DNA of 23,320 nt from Bacillus sp. AFS037270 (GCF_002585305.1 NZ_NUNF01000008.1:2009-25328); one strand, 5' to 3'. Positions 14,728 through 22,953 are shown, numbered from the stretch's first letter. Numbers and translations: made by a program. Notes: generated by a model from the sequence alone, not told the origin.

Positions 14728-15210
14728 TTAATATTTAATGTCGCTACTCACTGTGGACCTTTTTTCTAATTTGACAATCCATTTATAGTATCCTAACAAT
14801 ATCATGAGAAGAATTGGGTTTATGACTAACGAATGCCATAACGTCCACCAACCGTAATGAAAATACCCCCATGGAGCTGGAAGTAACGCGATCACCTCAT
14901 AAAGTAATAAAACAATCTCCCATCCAGTGATATATAGGATTTTTTTCATAAACGTCTTTTTATAAGGGAAGTAATTTAAAAAAACAATATTTACTGGTGG
15001 CACTAGAAAAAGTGCAAGAGCTGCCTGCCAATCAATATTTTTTGAGAAATACCAATACCCATGGTATTTAAAATCAACAAAAACATCAAAGACGGTTTGA
15101 AATGCAATTGTAAATACCCAAATATGGTGCATGAGGTTTAGAGAAATCCTCTTTTTAATTTTTAGGGCTATTAGATTAAAAATAACAGTTGCGATGATAA
15201 GACCAACCAT
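14728..15210 (-). CDS. CBO0543 family small membrane protein
   Basis: A 160-residue protein with about four or five membrane helices: VGLIIATVIFNLIALKI, MHHIWVFTIAFQTVFDVFVDF, AALALFLVPPVNIVFLNYF, ILYITGWEIVLLLYEVIALL and LVINPILLMILLGYY. The pattern fits the CBO0543 family of uncharacterised membrane proteins of spore-forming Firmicutes: an aromatic HGYWYFSKNIDW-type segment, PPVNIVFLNYFPY, and a Trp-rich loop PWGYFHYGWWTLWHS. It starts at ATG 15210, with GGGTGC a few bases upstream. A related-looking protein lies at 20417. Function is unknown; frequent presence in spore formers hints at an envelope or spore-membrane role. Confidence 0.75.
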   Translation of the reverse strand: MVGLIIATVIFNLIALKIKKRISLNLMHHIWVFTIAFQTVFDVFVDFKYHGYWYFSKNIDWQAALALFLVPPVNIVFLNYFPYKKTFMKKILYITGWEIVLLLYEVIALLPAPWGYFHYGWWTLWHSLVINPILLMILLGYYKWIVKLEKRSTVSSDIKY

Positions 15211-15316
15211 AAAAGCACCCTTCTACACAGTATTATGTATGAGTCATTCTAACCAATATATTTTATAAAAAGACCTATTAACATGCAAAAGGTCTCGATT
15301 TAAGTTACTATAATAT

Positions 15317-15347
15317 AAAAAAGCCTGAAACCATTGGTTTGGCTTCA
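15317..15347 (-). terminator. terminator of uppP
   Basis: On the minus strand AGCC-AAACC-AAT-GGTTT-CA-GGCT folds into a hairpin followed by TTTTTT, about 38 bases after the uppP stop. Confidence 0.75.
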
Positions 15348-15385
15348 AGCTTTCTTAATCCAATTGAACCTTATACATTCACACC

Positions 15386-16183
15386 TTAAAGTATCACAAA
15401 TATGATGAATAGTGCTGCCAACACAATTCGGTAGTAGGCAAAAACAGTTAAACCGATTTTTTCTATCAATTTAAGGAACACGATTGCAACTAACATTGCT
15501 ACAATAAAAGCAGTGATAAACCCGATTGAGAACATTGGGATGTCGCTAGTATGTAAAAAATCTATACTTTTAATGAAATCCAAGCCTGTGGCTCCCACCA
15601 TAATAGGAAGAGCAATCAAAAAGGAAAACTCAGCTGCCGTTTTGTGATTTGCACCAGCTAGTAACCCACCTGACATAGTTGATCCTGCACGTGAAAAACC
15701 TGGGATTACAGCTAAACATTGAAATAATCCAATGGTGAAAGCTTGTTTATAACTTAATTCATCCACTGTGTTAGAAGTAAAATTTCGATGTTTTTTTTCT
15801 GCATATAACATTAATATGGCACCAGCTATAAGGCTGACTACTACTACCTTGGGTGAAAAAAGTTGATTTTTTATGAAGTCATGTAGAATTAATCCTACTA
15901 ATGCAGCAGGTATAACCCCCAATATAATGTGAATGACGTCTAATTTCTTTTCTGATTTTCCAATTGTGCTGAAATTTAAAAGTGACAGGTATCTTTTCCA
16001 ATATAATACTAAGATGGCTAGCATAGAACCAAGCTGGATGATTACCTCAAAGGTATTTGCCTTTTGTCCTTTAAAGCCCAATAAGCTGCCTACTAAAATC
16101 AAGTGACCTGTAGAAGAAACAGGCAAAAATTCAGTTAACCCTTCTACAATTCCCAAAATAAACGCTATGATATGTTCGTTCAT
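15386..16183 (-). CDS. uppP: undecaprenyl-diphosphatase (BacA/UppP)
   Basis: An integral membrane phosphatase that converts undecaprenyl diphosphate to the monophosphate, recycling the lipid carrier for peptidoglycan and teichoic acid synthesis; extra copies confer bacitracin resistance. Length 265 is normal. Both family signatures are present: EGLTEFLPVSSTGHLIL at residues 14-30 with the acidic residues and His27, and PGFSRAGST at 161-169 with the catalytic arginine at 165. About eight helices can be traced. GGAA lies a few bases before the ATG on the minus strand, and a good terminator follows the stop. Bacilli often have more than one uppP paralogue, so this may be an accessory copy. Confidence 0.96.
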   Translation of the reverse strand: MNEHIIAFILGIVEGLTEFLPVSSTGHLILVGSLLGFKGQKANTFEVIIQLGSMLAILVLYWKRYLSLLNFSTIGKSEKKLDVIHIILGVIPAALVGLILHDFIKNQLFSPKVVVVSLIAGAILMLYAEKKHRNFTSNTVDELSYKQAFTIGLFQCLAVIPGFSRAGSTMSGGLLAGANHKTAAEFSFLIALPIMVGATGLDFIKSIDFLHTSDIPMFSIGFITAFIVAMLVAIVFLKLIEKIGLTVFAYYRIVLAALFIIFVIL

Positions 16184-16236
16184 GTTTTTCCTTCTTCCCT
16201 TAATTTGTTGTTATTTACTTGCATTTATCTATTTTT

Positions 16237-16275
16237 TTGACAAAAAAATCTATTTTCTGTCTAAGGAAGTATAGT
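16237..16275 (+). promoter_or_regulatory. possible promoter for the RNA cassette
   Basis: TTGACA at 16237-16242 is a perfect -35. No good -10 lies at 17 bases; TATAGT at 16270-16275 is too far. I note it only as the best candidate upstream of the stable-RNA genes. Confidence 0.25.
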
Positions 16276-16386
16276 ATTAGATGCGTAATATTTCAAGTTT
16301 TAAAAATAAAATATACAATCGCTTAACATTCATCAAAGCAGCTTTTTCTTTTCTAAGGGGGTGCTATTTCAATCGGGACTTTTGGA

Positions 16387-16477
16387 CTACCAAAATTTAC
16401 AGCTATCTTCCAAGTCGAAGAGATGATATATTTCTCTTGTAAGGTTCTTAACCGAACTTACACGATGGTTTTACTAC
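16387..16477 (+). ncRNA. structured leader immediately upstream of tRNA-Ser, copy A
   Basis: A 91-base element that recurs at 23211-23303, each time ending exactly at the 5' end of a tRNA-Ser. Conserved parts are CTACCAAAATTTACAGCT at the start and ATGATATATTTCTCTTGTAAG in the middle. Between them is a hairpin TCTTC (16406-16410) with GAAGA (16417-16421), whose sequence differs in copy B but still pairs. A second hairpin TGTAAG-g-TTC/GAA-CTTACA follows (16438-16462). TTCTCT-t-GTA (16432-16441) can pair with TACAGAGAA (16475-16483), which includes the tRNA acceptor strand. It lacks a T-box signature. No function is known to me. Confidence 0.6.
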
Positions 16478-16568
16478 AGAGAAGTACTCAAGAGGCTGAA
16501 GAGGCGCCCCTGCTAAGGGTGTAGGTCGGGTAACCGGCGCGAGGGTTCAAATCCCTTCTTCTCTGCCA
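16478..16568 (+). tRNA. tRNA-Ser(GCU)
   Basis: A 91-nt class II tRNA. The acceptor AGAGAAG pairs with CTTCTCT, the discriminator is G and CCA is encoded. D arm CTC...GAG, anticodon loop CTGCTAA (anticodon GCU, reading AGC/AGU), a long variable arm TAGGTCGGGTAACCGGC typical of serine tRNAs, and T loop TTCAAAT. The first acceptor base is A rather than the G more usual for this tRNA in Bacillus. Confidence 0.95.
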
Positions 16569-16577
16569 TTATATTAT

Positions 16578-16937
16578 GGGAATGTCTTGGTATCGACAGG
16601 GATAGTTTGAGCTTATATTGCGAGTCGAGGGATTCGGCCTCGTTAAAACGATAAAGCCTAATAACTGGCAAACAAAACAATAACTTCGCTTTCGCTGCTT
16701 AATAACAGACGATAGTGGTTCCTCCTTCCATCGTCCATGTGGTAAGGTAAGGGACTCATCTTAAGTGGACTACGCCGAATTCCACCGTCTGAGGATGACG
16801 GAAGAGAATAACCAGACTAGCTACTTCCATGCCTGTCAGTAGGCTAAAGAAGTAAGTGAAATGAATTTTACTGACTACACTCGTAGAGGTATAAGTGGCA
16901 ATATCTTTGCACACGGGTTCAACTCCCGTCATTTCCA
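16578..16937 (+). ncRNA. ssrA: transfer-messenger RNA (tmRNA)
   Basis: A complete ~360-nt tmRNA that rescues stalled ribosomes and tags their products for proteolysis, working with SmpB. Acceptor arm GGGAATG (16578-16584) pairs with CATTTCC (16930-16936), followed by discriminator A and CTCA, so CCA is not fully encoded. The T arm ACGGG-TTCAACT-CCCGT is present. After GGTATCGACAGG, a form of the conserved GGATTCGAC, come GCGAGTCGAGG...CCTCG and the resume region AATAACT. The tag frame GGC...GCT at 16667-16699 followed by TAA TAA reads (A)GKQNNFAFAA. The C-terminal AFAA differs from the usual ALAA. Pseudoknot-type segments such as GACTACACTCGTAG follow. The gene sits between tRNA-Ser and tRNA-Asn rather than beside smpB. 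Confidence 0.95.
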
Positions 16938-16955
16938 CTCATAACTTACCATTTT

Positions 16956-17027
16956 TCCGCAGTAGCTCAGTGGTAGAGCTATCGGCTGTTAACCGATCGG
17001 TCGTAGGTTCGAGTCCTACCTGCGGAG
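16956..17027 (+). tRNA. tRNA-Asn(GUU)
   Basis: A 72-nt tRNA whose acceptor TCCGCAG pairs with CTGCGGA, discriminator G. Anticodon stem ATCGG/CCGAT with loop CTGTTAA gives anticodon GUU. The T loop TTCGAGT is normal. The body looks almost the same as the usual Bacillus tRNA-Asn. The following bases are TCA, so CCA must be completed by the nucleotidyltransferase. Confidence 0.95.
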
Positions 17028-17031
17028 TCAT

Positions 17032-17103
17032 AACTCAACAAGGACACTAGGAACAGGTCAGGGCGGGAACGCAGCAGCCATAACTAGTAAAATTGTGTGG
17101 GTT
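17032..17103 (+). ncRNA. ffs: short 4.5S-type signal recognition particle RNA
   Basis: The core GGTCAG-GGCG-GGAA-CGCA-GCAGCC carries the SRP domain IV hallmarks: GGUCAG on the 5' side, a GGAA tetraloop, and GCAGCC on the 3' side, which bind the Ffh M domain. Flanking bases fold into one long helix: ACTAG/CTAGT, an internal loop, then AACTCAACAA with TTGTGTGGGTT with a single bulge. The RNA is therefore about 72 nt, boxed between tRNA-Asn (ends 17027) and a terminator (17128). There is no room for the Alu-type domain of the ~270-nt Bacillus scRNA. It would be cotranscribed with the tRNAs and tmRNA. It may be an accessory SRP RNA beside the host scRNA. Confidence 0.8.
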
Positions 17104-17127
17104 ATTACATAGGACAAAAAGGAAAAA

Positions 17128-17160
17128 GCGCAGAACTCACAGTGAGTTTTGCGCTTTTTT
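17128..17160 (+). terminator. terminator of the stable-RNA cassette
   Basis: GCGCA-g-AACTCAC and GTGAGTT-t-TGCGC form a long stem with one mismatch, followed by TTTTTT. It closes the transcript from tRNA-Ser to the SRP RNA. Confidence 0.9.
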
Positions 17161-17573
17161 GTTTTATTCCATGTTTTTCTGGTTGTTTTGTTTTGTATTT
17201 TTGTTTATATTTTCTACAATTTGTTAATATCGATGCGTTTCTTGTTAATAACCAATCAAATGAACATATTCAATTTTTTTGTGAAAAAAGCACCCACTTT
17301 CGTTTATATATTTTAAACCCTCACTTCATTTCGAATGGATTATTACATCAGATACAGAATTCCCGAACGTTCGTATTTTACTATTTGTATTTTTAAAGGA
17401 TATAATTGTTATATAAAAGAAAGTAATGATATTATTGTAATATACATAAAAATTCCTTATAATGATATTTGTTAAGATTTTTATAAAAACAACAGAATAC
17501 GAACATTATTATCTTTTTTTAACTTATTGTTCAGATTTAAATTTCATCTATTACTTGTCTAGGGGGACTAACT
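17161..17573. other. 413-base gap before sstT
   Basis: Very AT-rich with no credible gene. It contains the 10-base palindrome CGAACGTTCG (17364-17373), the sstT promoter (17435-17463), and ACGAACATT near 17497. The CGAAC words resemble half of the Bacillus PurR box, but that is only a resemblance. Confidence 0.5.
17435..17463 (+). promoter_or_regulatory. promoter of sstT
   Basis: TTGTAA (17435-17440), a 17-base spacer and a perfect TATAAT (17458-17463), about 110 bases before the sstT start. Confidence 0.6.
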
Positions 17574-18812
17574 ATGAAGAATCTACTCAAAAAATGGAAT
17601 CAAATCAGTCTTGTCAAGCAGATCATTATAGGTTTGGTTATCGGAATTATTCTAGCAGCAACAATTCCAGAAACAGCCAAACCCGTGGTCATCTTAGGTT
17701 CATTATTTGTAGGTGCGTTAAAAGCTATCGCACCTGTATTGGTCTTGTTCTTGGTTATGTCGGCCATTGCGCAACACAAAAAAGGGCGCCAAACGAATAT
17801 GAAATCTATTATCATCCTATACCTTTTAGGAACCTTTTTAGCCGGATTAATGGCTGTTATTGTAAGCTTTATTTTTCCTATCAGTATATCCCTTTCAAAA
17901 AGTGCAGAGGACGTAACGGCGCCCGGCGGCGTGGTAGAAGTTCTCAAGTCCTTATTGTTGAACGTAGTCGATAACCCTGTTAAAGCAATCTATAATGCCA
18001 ACTATATTGGTATTTTAGCATGGGCCATCATTCTTGGAGTGGCATTAAAAAATGCCTCTGACACAACTAAGACGTTGATATCTAACTTCTCAGATGCTGT
18101 TTCCAAAATGGTTACTTGGGTGATCAAGTTTGCGCCATTTGGTATTATGGGGCTAGTAATTGATTCGATTACTACGAATGGAATCGACTCTCTACTAAGC
18201 TATGGGAAATTACTAGCGGTATTAATTGGATGCATGCTCTTTGTGGCTTTTGTTATCAATCCAATCATTGTGTTCGTAAATATTCGTCAGAACCCATACC
18301 CACTTGTTTTTAAGTGTTTAAAGGAAAGTGCAATTACGGCATTCTTTACACGTAGTTCAGCTGCAAACATTCCTGTAAATATGAGATTATGTGAAGATCT
18401 ACGTTTAGATAAAGATTCCTATTCCGTATCGATTCCGTTAGGTGCTACGATTAATATGGCTGGGGCAGCAGTAACCATTTCTGTTTTAACACTTGCAGCC
18501 GTGCATACATTGGGCATCCATGTGGACATCCCTACAGCATTCATCCTCAGCGTATTATCCGCTGTTTGTGCTTGCGGCGCTTCTGGGGTTGCTGGTGGAT
18601 CACTCTTATTGATTCCTTTAGCCTGCAGCTTATTTGGAATTCCATCTGATGTTGCGATGCAAGTGGTAGGTGTGGGCTTTATCATAGGTGTGTTACAAGA
18701 TTCGTTTGAAACGGCACTAAACTCTTCTACGGACGTCCTTTTTACAGCTACTGCTGAATTTAAGAAGTGGCGTAAAGAAGGAAAAACAATTAATATTCAA
18801 AAAGCATCATAA
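17574..18812 (+). CDS. sstT: serine/threonine:sodium symporter SstT
   Basis: A 412-residue sodium-coupled importer of serine and threonine in the dicarboxylate/amino acid:cation symporter family, in the cell membrane. Seen: N-terminal [37 protein letters not shown], the first re-entrant loop region [22 protein letters not shown] with its serine-rich motif, [28 protein letters not shown] (the NMAG/NMDG-type helix binding substrate and sodium), and the second loop [23 protein letters not shown]. The length and the SSAANIP motif are as in SstT rather than GltP. GGGGGA lies about eight bases before the ATG. It has its own promoter and no operon partners. Confidence 0.95.
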   Translation: MKNLLKKWNQISLVKQIIIGLVIGIILAATIPETAKPVVILGSLFVGALKAIAPVLVLFLVMSAIAQHKKGRQTNMKSIIILYLLGTFLAGLMAVIVSFIFPISISLSKSAEDVTAPGGVVEVLKSLLLNVVDNPVKAIYNANYIGILAWAIILGVALKNASDTTKTLISNFSDAVSKMVTWVIKFAPFGIMGLVIDSITTNGIDSLLSYGKLLAVLIGCMLFVAFVINPIIVFVNIRQNPYPLVFKCLKESAITAFFTRSSAANIPVNMRLCEDLRLDKDSYSVSIPLGATINMAGAAVTISVLTLAAVHTLGIHVDIPTAFILSVLSAVCACGASGVAGGSLLLIPLACSLFGIPSDVAMQVVGVGFIIGVLQDSFETALNSSTDVLFTATAEFKKWRKEGKTINIQKAS

Positions 18813-18814
18813 TA

Positions 18815-18870
18815 AATAAGAAAAGCAGTGTGTTTCTCATTGATAAAGGGTTCCGTTTTGAGGTACTTTT
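18815..18870 (+). repeat. 56-bp repeat, copy 1 of an inverted pair
   Basis: AATAAGAAAAGCAGTGTG, a 12-base core, then AAAGGGTTCCGTTTTGAGGT and ACTTTT. The complement of 21207-21263 carries the same flanks, so the two copies face each other across 2.3 kb, but the core (TTTCTCATTGAT here) is reversed relative to the flanks. Confidence 0.75.
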
Positions 18871-18946
18871 CTAAAAATTCAAGCCGAAATGACATCTGTT
18901 TTGACTTAGCTATTGGCATATAAAAAAAACAAAACTCGCCATTTTT

Positions 18947-20215
<1,269 letters not shown>

Positions 20216-20239
20216 TGCGTATATATAACAAAATGAAAG

Positions 20240-20272
20240 GCTGCCTATATAGTAGTGGGCAGCTTGTTTTTT
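20240..20272 (+). terminator. terminator after the aldo/keto reductase remnant
   Basis: GCTGCC (20240-20245) and GGCAGC (20258-20263) pair perfectly, followed by TTGTTTTTT. Confidence 0.75.
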
Positions 20273-20316
20273 AAATGAAGACGATTCCTTAACTAGGAAG
20301 ATCATATTTTTTATGA

Positions 20317-20362
20317 CTTTGTGAAGGAATGTACTTAAACTAATCTACTCCTATAGTGCAAT
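20317..20362 (+). repeat. dispersed intergenic repeat, right-hand copy
   Basis: ACTTTGTGAAGGAATGTACTTAAACTAA ending in TAGTGCAATA-like sequence, matching the repeats at 2846 and 6573. As at 6573, a GCTGCC hairpin comes directly after it. Confidence 0.55.
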
Positions 20363-20363
20363 A

Positions 20364-20390
20364 AGAAAAGCTGCCAAAATGACAGCTTTG
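20364..20390 (-). terminator. terminator of the 20417 gene, possibly bidirectional
   Basis: On the minus strand AAAGCTG (20383-20389 complement) and CAGCTTTT (20366-20373 complement) pair around a nine-base loop, followed by TTTTCTT. It lies just after the stop of the minus-strand membrane protein gene. Confidence 0.55.
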
Positions 20391-20416
20391 AATTTGCAAA
20401 TCTTCATCCCGTTAAT

Positions 20417-20899
20417 TCAAGAAGATACTTTTACTAGCTTTTTAGTAGTAATTAGTTTTAAGAACCACGGAAAAAAGAACCGATAGATTATAAAATAAAC
20501 AGGTAACCCATACCATGTTTCCCAGTTTTTATTTTTCATGTATCCAACTTTAACTAAGCCTAATTCTAAGAAAAAAGACACTAATGTAAAGCTAATTGCA
20601 AAAATCCATCTTTTTCGAGAGTTATAAAAATTAACATAAATTACAGATATACAAGCAGGAACAAAGCTAAGTAGAAAGGAATCGCTAAGCTCGGTAGTAT
20701 TTCTCTTTGCAAGGTCAAATAAATCAAATACCGACCCTGCAATAGAATCAGAGATCCAAGTTAAATGTCCAGCTACTCCCATAGTAACTAATATCCCTGC
20801 CCATGTTAGATTTCTTTTAGGCATAAATATCACAAATAATATTAAAATAAGGAATAATATCCAAACATACCATTCACCTTGGTACCTCATAAATTCCAT
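20417..20899 (-). CDS. CBO0543-like small membrane protein
   Basis: A 160-residue protein with about five helices: WYVWILFLILILFVIFMP, LTWAGILVTMGVAGHLTWI, FLLSFVPACISVIYVNFYN, WIFAISFTLVSFFLELGLVKVGY and YFIIYRFFFPWFLKLI. The KKNWETWYGLPVYFIIY segment and overall layout fit the CBO0543-type membrane proteins of spore formers, as at 14728. AGGTGAT lies seven bases before the ATG on the minus strand. It is not related to the broken reductase beside it. Function unknown. Confidence 0.7.
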   Translation of the reverse strand: MEFMRYQGEWYVWILFLILILFVIFMPKRNLTWAGILVTMGVAGHLTWISDSIAGSVFDLFDLAKRNTTELSDSFLLSFVPACISVIYVNFYNSRKRWIFAISFTLVSFFLELGLVKVGYMKNKNWETWYGLPVYFIIYRFFFPWFLKLITTKKLVKVSS

Positions 20900-21459
20900 T
20901 AAAAAATCACCTAACCCTCTTTTGCCGAAATAAATTATATTCTACCAAATTTATCCTTTGCAAATTGGTTCTAAAATATTCCCAGTTCTTCTTGAACTAA
21001 CCTCCCGTTCAATAAGAACCCCGAAATAACGGCACCCCAGAAGGCATTAATATTGACAGTCATTTAAGCTTTCTTTTTTAATTGCACAATACTTATTGTC
21101 CAAAATAAAAAATGATGTCAATACTCATTAAAAGGAGCTAATATCCCTGATAAATGAAGAAAATGACATATACCAATTCATATGTAATTTATCGTGTCAT
21201 TAATCCAAAAAGCACCTCAAAACGGAACCCTTTATTCTCATTGATCACACTGCTTTTCTTATTTTTAAATCTAGAATAATCCATTGGATTCGTTATAAAC
21301 ATTTGGAATCCGTATATTACAATTGCATGTTTTGGTTTAAACATAACTAATTCGTAATCGATGACAAATTGCGTCCTAATAGGAAATATCATTTTAGATC
21401 GATTATATTGGTAAAAACACAATCACCACACATAAAAATCTAAACAGGTGCAAACAAAT
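20900..21459. other. 560-base gap between divergent membrane-protein genes
   Basis: It contains the second copy of the 56-bp inverted repeat (21207-21263). Minus-strand frames here (for example 21189-21422) run through that repeat and have no ribosome site. A 30-codon minus-strand frame, 20971-21063, has a plausible composition but only a weak upstream signal. No firm gene. Confidence 0.5.
21207..21263 (-). repeat. 56-bp repeat, copy 2 of an inverted pair
   Basis: Complement reads AATAAGAAAAGCAGTGTG, core ATCAATGAGAAT, AAAGGGTTCCGTTTTGAGGT and GCTTTT. Flanks are inverted relative to 18815-18870, while the 12-base core keeps the plus-strand orientation (ATTCTCATTGAT). AAAAGCA and TGCTTTT at the ends can pair. 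Confidence 0.75.
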
Positions 21460-21984
21460 ATGGAGAAAGGATGTGTAAGATTTTTGGATTTTAGAAAAAT
21501 TTTTCTACTAACAAATATGTTTTTATCTTGGATGACGGCATTATTCATAGGAAGAAATGCCATTAAAAAATACTTAGTAGCTTCCGTTATTTTAACAAAA
21601 CTTGTAGAAATTCAATTTTCTTACGCAAGAAAGAAAAAGTGGTGGTGGTTTTATAAGACCCCTACCTTTGATGGGATGTACCCTAACCATTGGGGGCCCT
21701 ATCTAATGGGTTCGATGTGGATTTTAAAATTTACGTTTGGAAAATTCCCTTTATTTCTATTGGTGAATGCAATCGTTGACTTTCTTTATGCTTTCCCTGG
21801 TGTTTGGTTATATAAAAAATTAAAAATTGCCCACTTGAAAAGGATCAATAGGCTTCAATTCTTTTTATTTATGATGGTTAATGCATTGAATCTGTATATG
21901 GTTCAGTTTGTGGTTGCTAAAGTATCAAAGTGTTTCTCAACTAAAAACCTTGGAAAGTTTAAACCTAAATTTAAAAAGCATTAA
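21460..21984 (+). CDS. hypothetical small membrane protein, 174 aa
   Basis: I do not recognise a named family. About four helices can be traced: IFLLTNMFLSWMTALFIG, YLVASVILTKLVEIQFSYA, FPLFLLVNAIVDFLYAFPGVWLY and FFLFMMVNALNLYMVQFVVAKV. Between them is an aromatic cytosolic or surface loop WWWFYKTPTFDGMYPNHWGPYLMGSMW; the tail is basic (KFKPKFKKH). Size and layout recall the CBO0543-like proteins at 14728 and 20417. I chose ATG 21460 because AGGTG lies nine bases upstream; a GTG at 21448 gives four more residues but has no ribosome site. It converges with the DUF3891 gene, eight bases apart. Confidence 0.72.
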   Translation: MEKGCVRFLDFRKIFLLTNMFLSWMTALFIGRNAIKKYLVASVILTKLVEIQFSYARKKKWWWFYKTPTFDGMYPNHWGPYLMGSMWILKFTFGKFPLFLLVNAIVDFLYAFPGVWLYKKLKIAHLKRINRLQFFLFMMVNALNLYMVQFVVAKVSKCFSTKNLGKFKPKFKKH

Positions 21985-21992
21985 GTTATATT

Positions 21993-22751
21993 TTAAATAA
22001 ACGTCACTGTTCTTATTGAAGAGGGAGTATCGGTATATGCCCTTACTAATCCATTTACCTTAATATCTTCTTTTTTTACTTCTTTTAATACTAATTGAAC
22101 CTGTAACTCTTTCTTCAGAGGAGATAAAGAAAGCGAAACGGTTACTTGATTAGTCCATTGAGCATGAATATGTTGATTGTTTGCAAAAGGGAATAATTGC
22201 GGAAATCCGTTACGAAAGAAGGGATGCTCATCTAATTTTTTTACGCCTGGTTTATTTAAGCAAATATAAAGGGAAAGGTTATCACAAAAACGTAAAATAT
22301 TAAGATGATACTTTAAATTTTTATCCTTTTCATCTATAGCCAACTCTTTTAAAAGATAGTGCTTCCTTTTGATTTCTTGTTTAAGAAATTGCTGTCCAAT
22401 TGGATTGGTTTCTTTTTCGAAAAAAGAGGCGAAGTGTAAACTACATAGAAGACCGGCATACTTATTCATTTTTTCTACTTCATCTATTCCTGTTTTATAG
22501 TGAGTAGTCTTTTCTTCTATCGGGAAGTCTACAAAAGAATAAGGTATTTGGTGTTGGTCGTTCCATAATGGGGCGGCATCTAAATCAATCCATCCACGAT
22601 CATGTTCATAGGCAGCAAGAACCACCTCTTCTTTTTTGTCTATCCCATAAAAAAAGTCATCGTTCCAATTTTGTGCGATTTCACCTGATATTTTTGCATG
22701 GTCATGTTGTGAAATCATGATAAAGCTTTGTTTATACTCACATATAATCAT
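21993..22751 (-). CDS. DUF3891 family protein
   Basis: A 252-residue cytosolic protein of the DUF3891 family, common in Bacillus and of unknown function. The N-terminus MIICEYKQSFIMISQHDHAKISGEIAQNW is the family hallmark, with QHDHA..SG. Other conserved parts are VVLAAYEHDRGW..LDAAPLWND, YSFVDFPIEEKTTHYKTGIDEVE, YAGLLCSLHFASFF and LRFCDNLSLYICLNKPG. The spaced His and Asp residues (QHDHA, EHDRGW, SLHF, FCDNLSLY) resemble an HD-domain metal-binding arrangement, so a metal-dependent hydrolase is possible but not shown. Start at 22751 because relatives begin MI(V/I)-E; Met at 22760 is three codons upstream. Confidence 0.85.
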   Translation of the reverse strand: MIICEYKQSFIMISQHDHAKISGEIAQNWNDDFFYGIDKKEEVVLAAYEHDRGWIDLDAAPLWNDQHQIPYSFVDFPIEEKTTHYKTGIDEVEKMNKYAGLLCSLHFASFFEKETNPIGQQFLKQEIKRKHYLLKELAIDEKDKNLKYHLNILRFCDNLSLYICLNKPGVKKLDEHPFFRNGFPQLFPFANNQHIHAQWTNQVTVSLSLSPLKKELQVQLVLKEVKKEDIKVNGLVRAYTDTPSSIRTVTFI

Positions 22752-22770
22752 CTTTCTCATACCCTTCTAT

Positions 22771-22953
22771 GTTATAAGAATTATTATTGAACCCGAGAGG
22801 CAGGAAAAACAGCTTATTTGGTCACAATAAAAGTTATTTGTTCCCAAAAGGCAGTAAACAATTCCTTAAAAGGTTATAATAGAAACTATTTATGCCCAAG
22901 AGGCGATCAAAAAAGGTTAAAACGTCACAAATAAATTTTTTTAGACCGAGAGG
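22771..22953 (+). repeat. four-unit tandem repeat, ~51-bp period
   Basis: The word CCC[GA]AGAGG (with variants CCCAAAAGG and ACCGAGAGG) occurs with its last six bases at 22795-22800, 22846-22851, 22898-22903 and 22948-22953, spaced 51, 52 and 50 bases. Each is preceded by an AT-rich imperfect inverted repeat, such as ATAATAG-AAA-CTATTTAT, and three by a GGTYAYAA word. Units: GGTCACAATAAAAGTTATTT, then GTTCCCAAAAGGCAG, and similar. The array lies directly upstream of the DUF3891 gene. It is not a CRISPR: the interval is partly conserved and the repeats degenerate. The following 22954-23210 holds no gene. Confidence 0.75.

Noticed and set aside
16387..16477. T-box leader or known riboswitch before tRNA-Ser
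   Set aside because: No GGGTGGNACCGCG T-box sequence, no terminator, and the downstream gene is a tRNA, not an amino-acid gene.
16756..16938. Minus-strand coding frame
   Set aside because: It lies wholly inside the tmRNA, whose structure explains the sequence.
17364..17373. CGAACGTTCG as an SOS (LexA) box
   Set aside because: The Bacillus SOS box needs four bases between CGAAC and GTTCG; here the halves abut. A PurR-type box is also only a weak resemblance.
17097..17396. Plus-strand 99-codon frame after the SRP RNA
   Set aside because: Starts inside the SRP RNA, crosses its terminator, and has no ribosome site.
17462..17974. Plus-strand 170-codon frame
   Set aside because: Out-of-frame shadow of sstT with no ribosome site; low-complexity translation.
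20971..21063. 30-codon minus-strand small ORF
   Set aside because: Plausible composition but only a weak ribosome-site match; not enough to call a gene.
21189..21422. Minus-strand 77-codon frame
   Set aside because: Runs through the 56-bp repeat, has no ribosome site and no recognisable family.
22771..22953. CRISPR array
   Set aside because: Only four degenerate units, the intervals are themselves partly conserved and AT-rich, and no cas genes are near.
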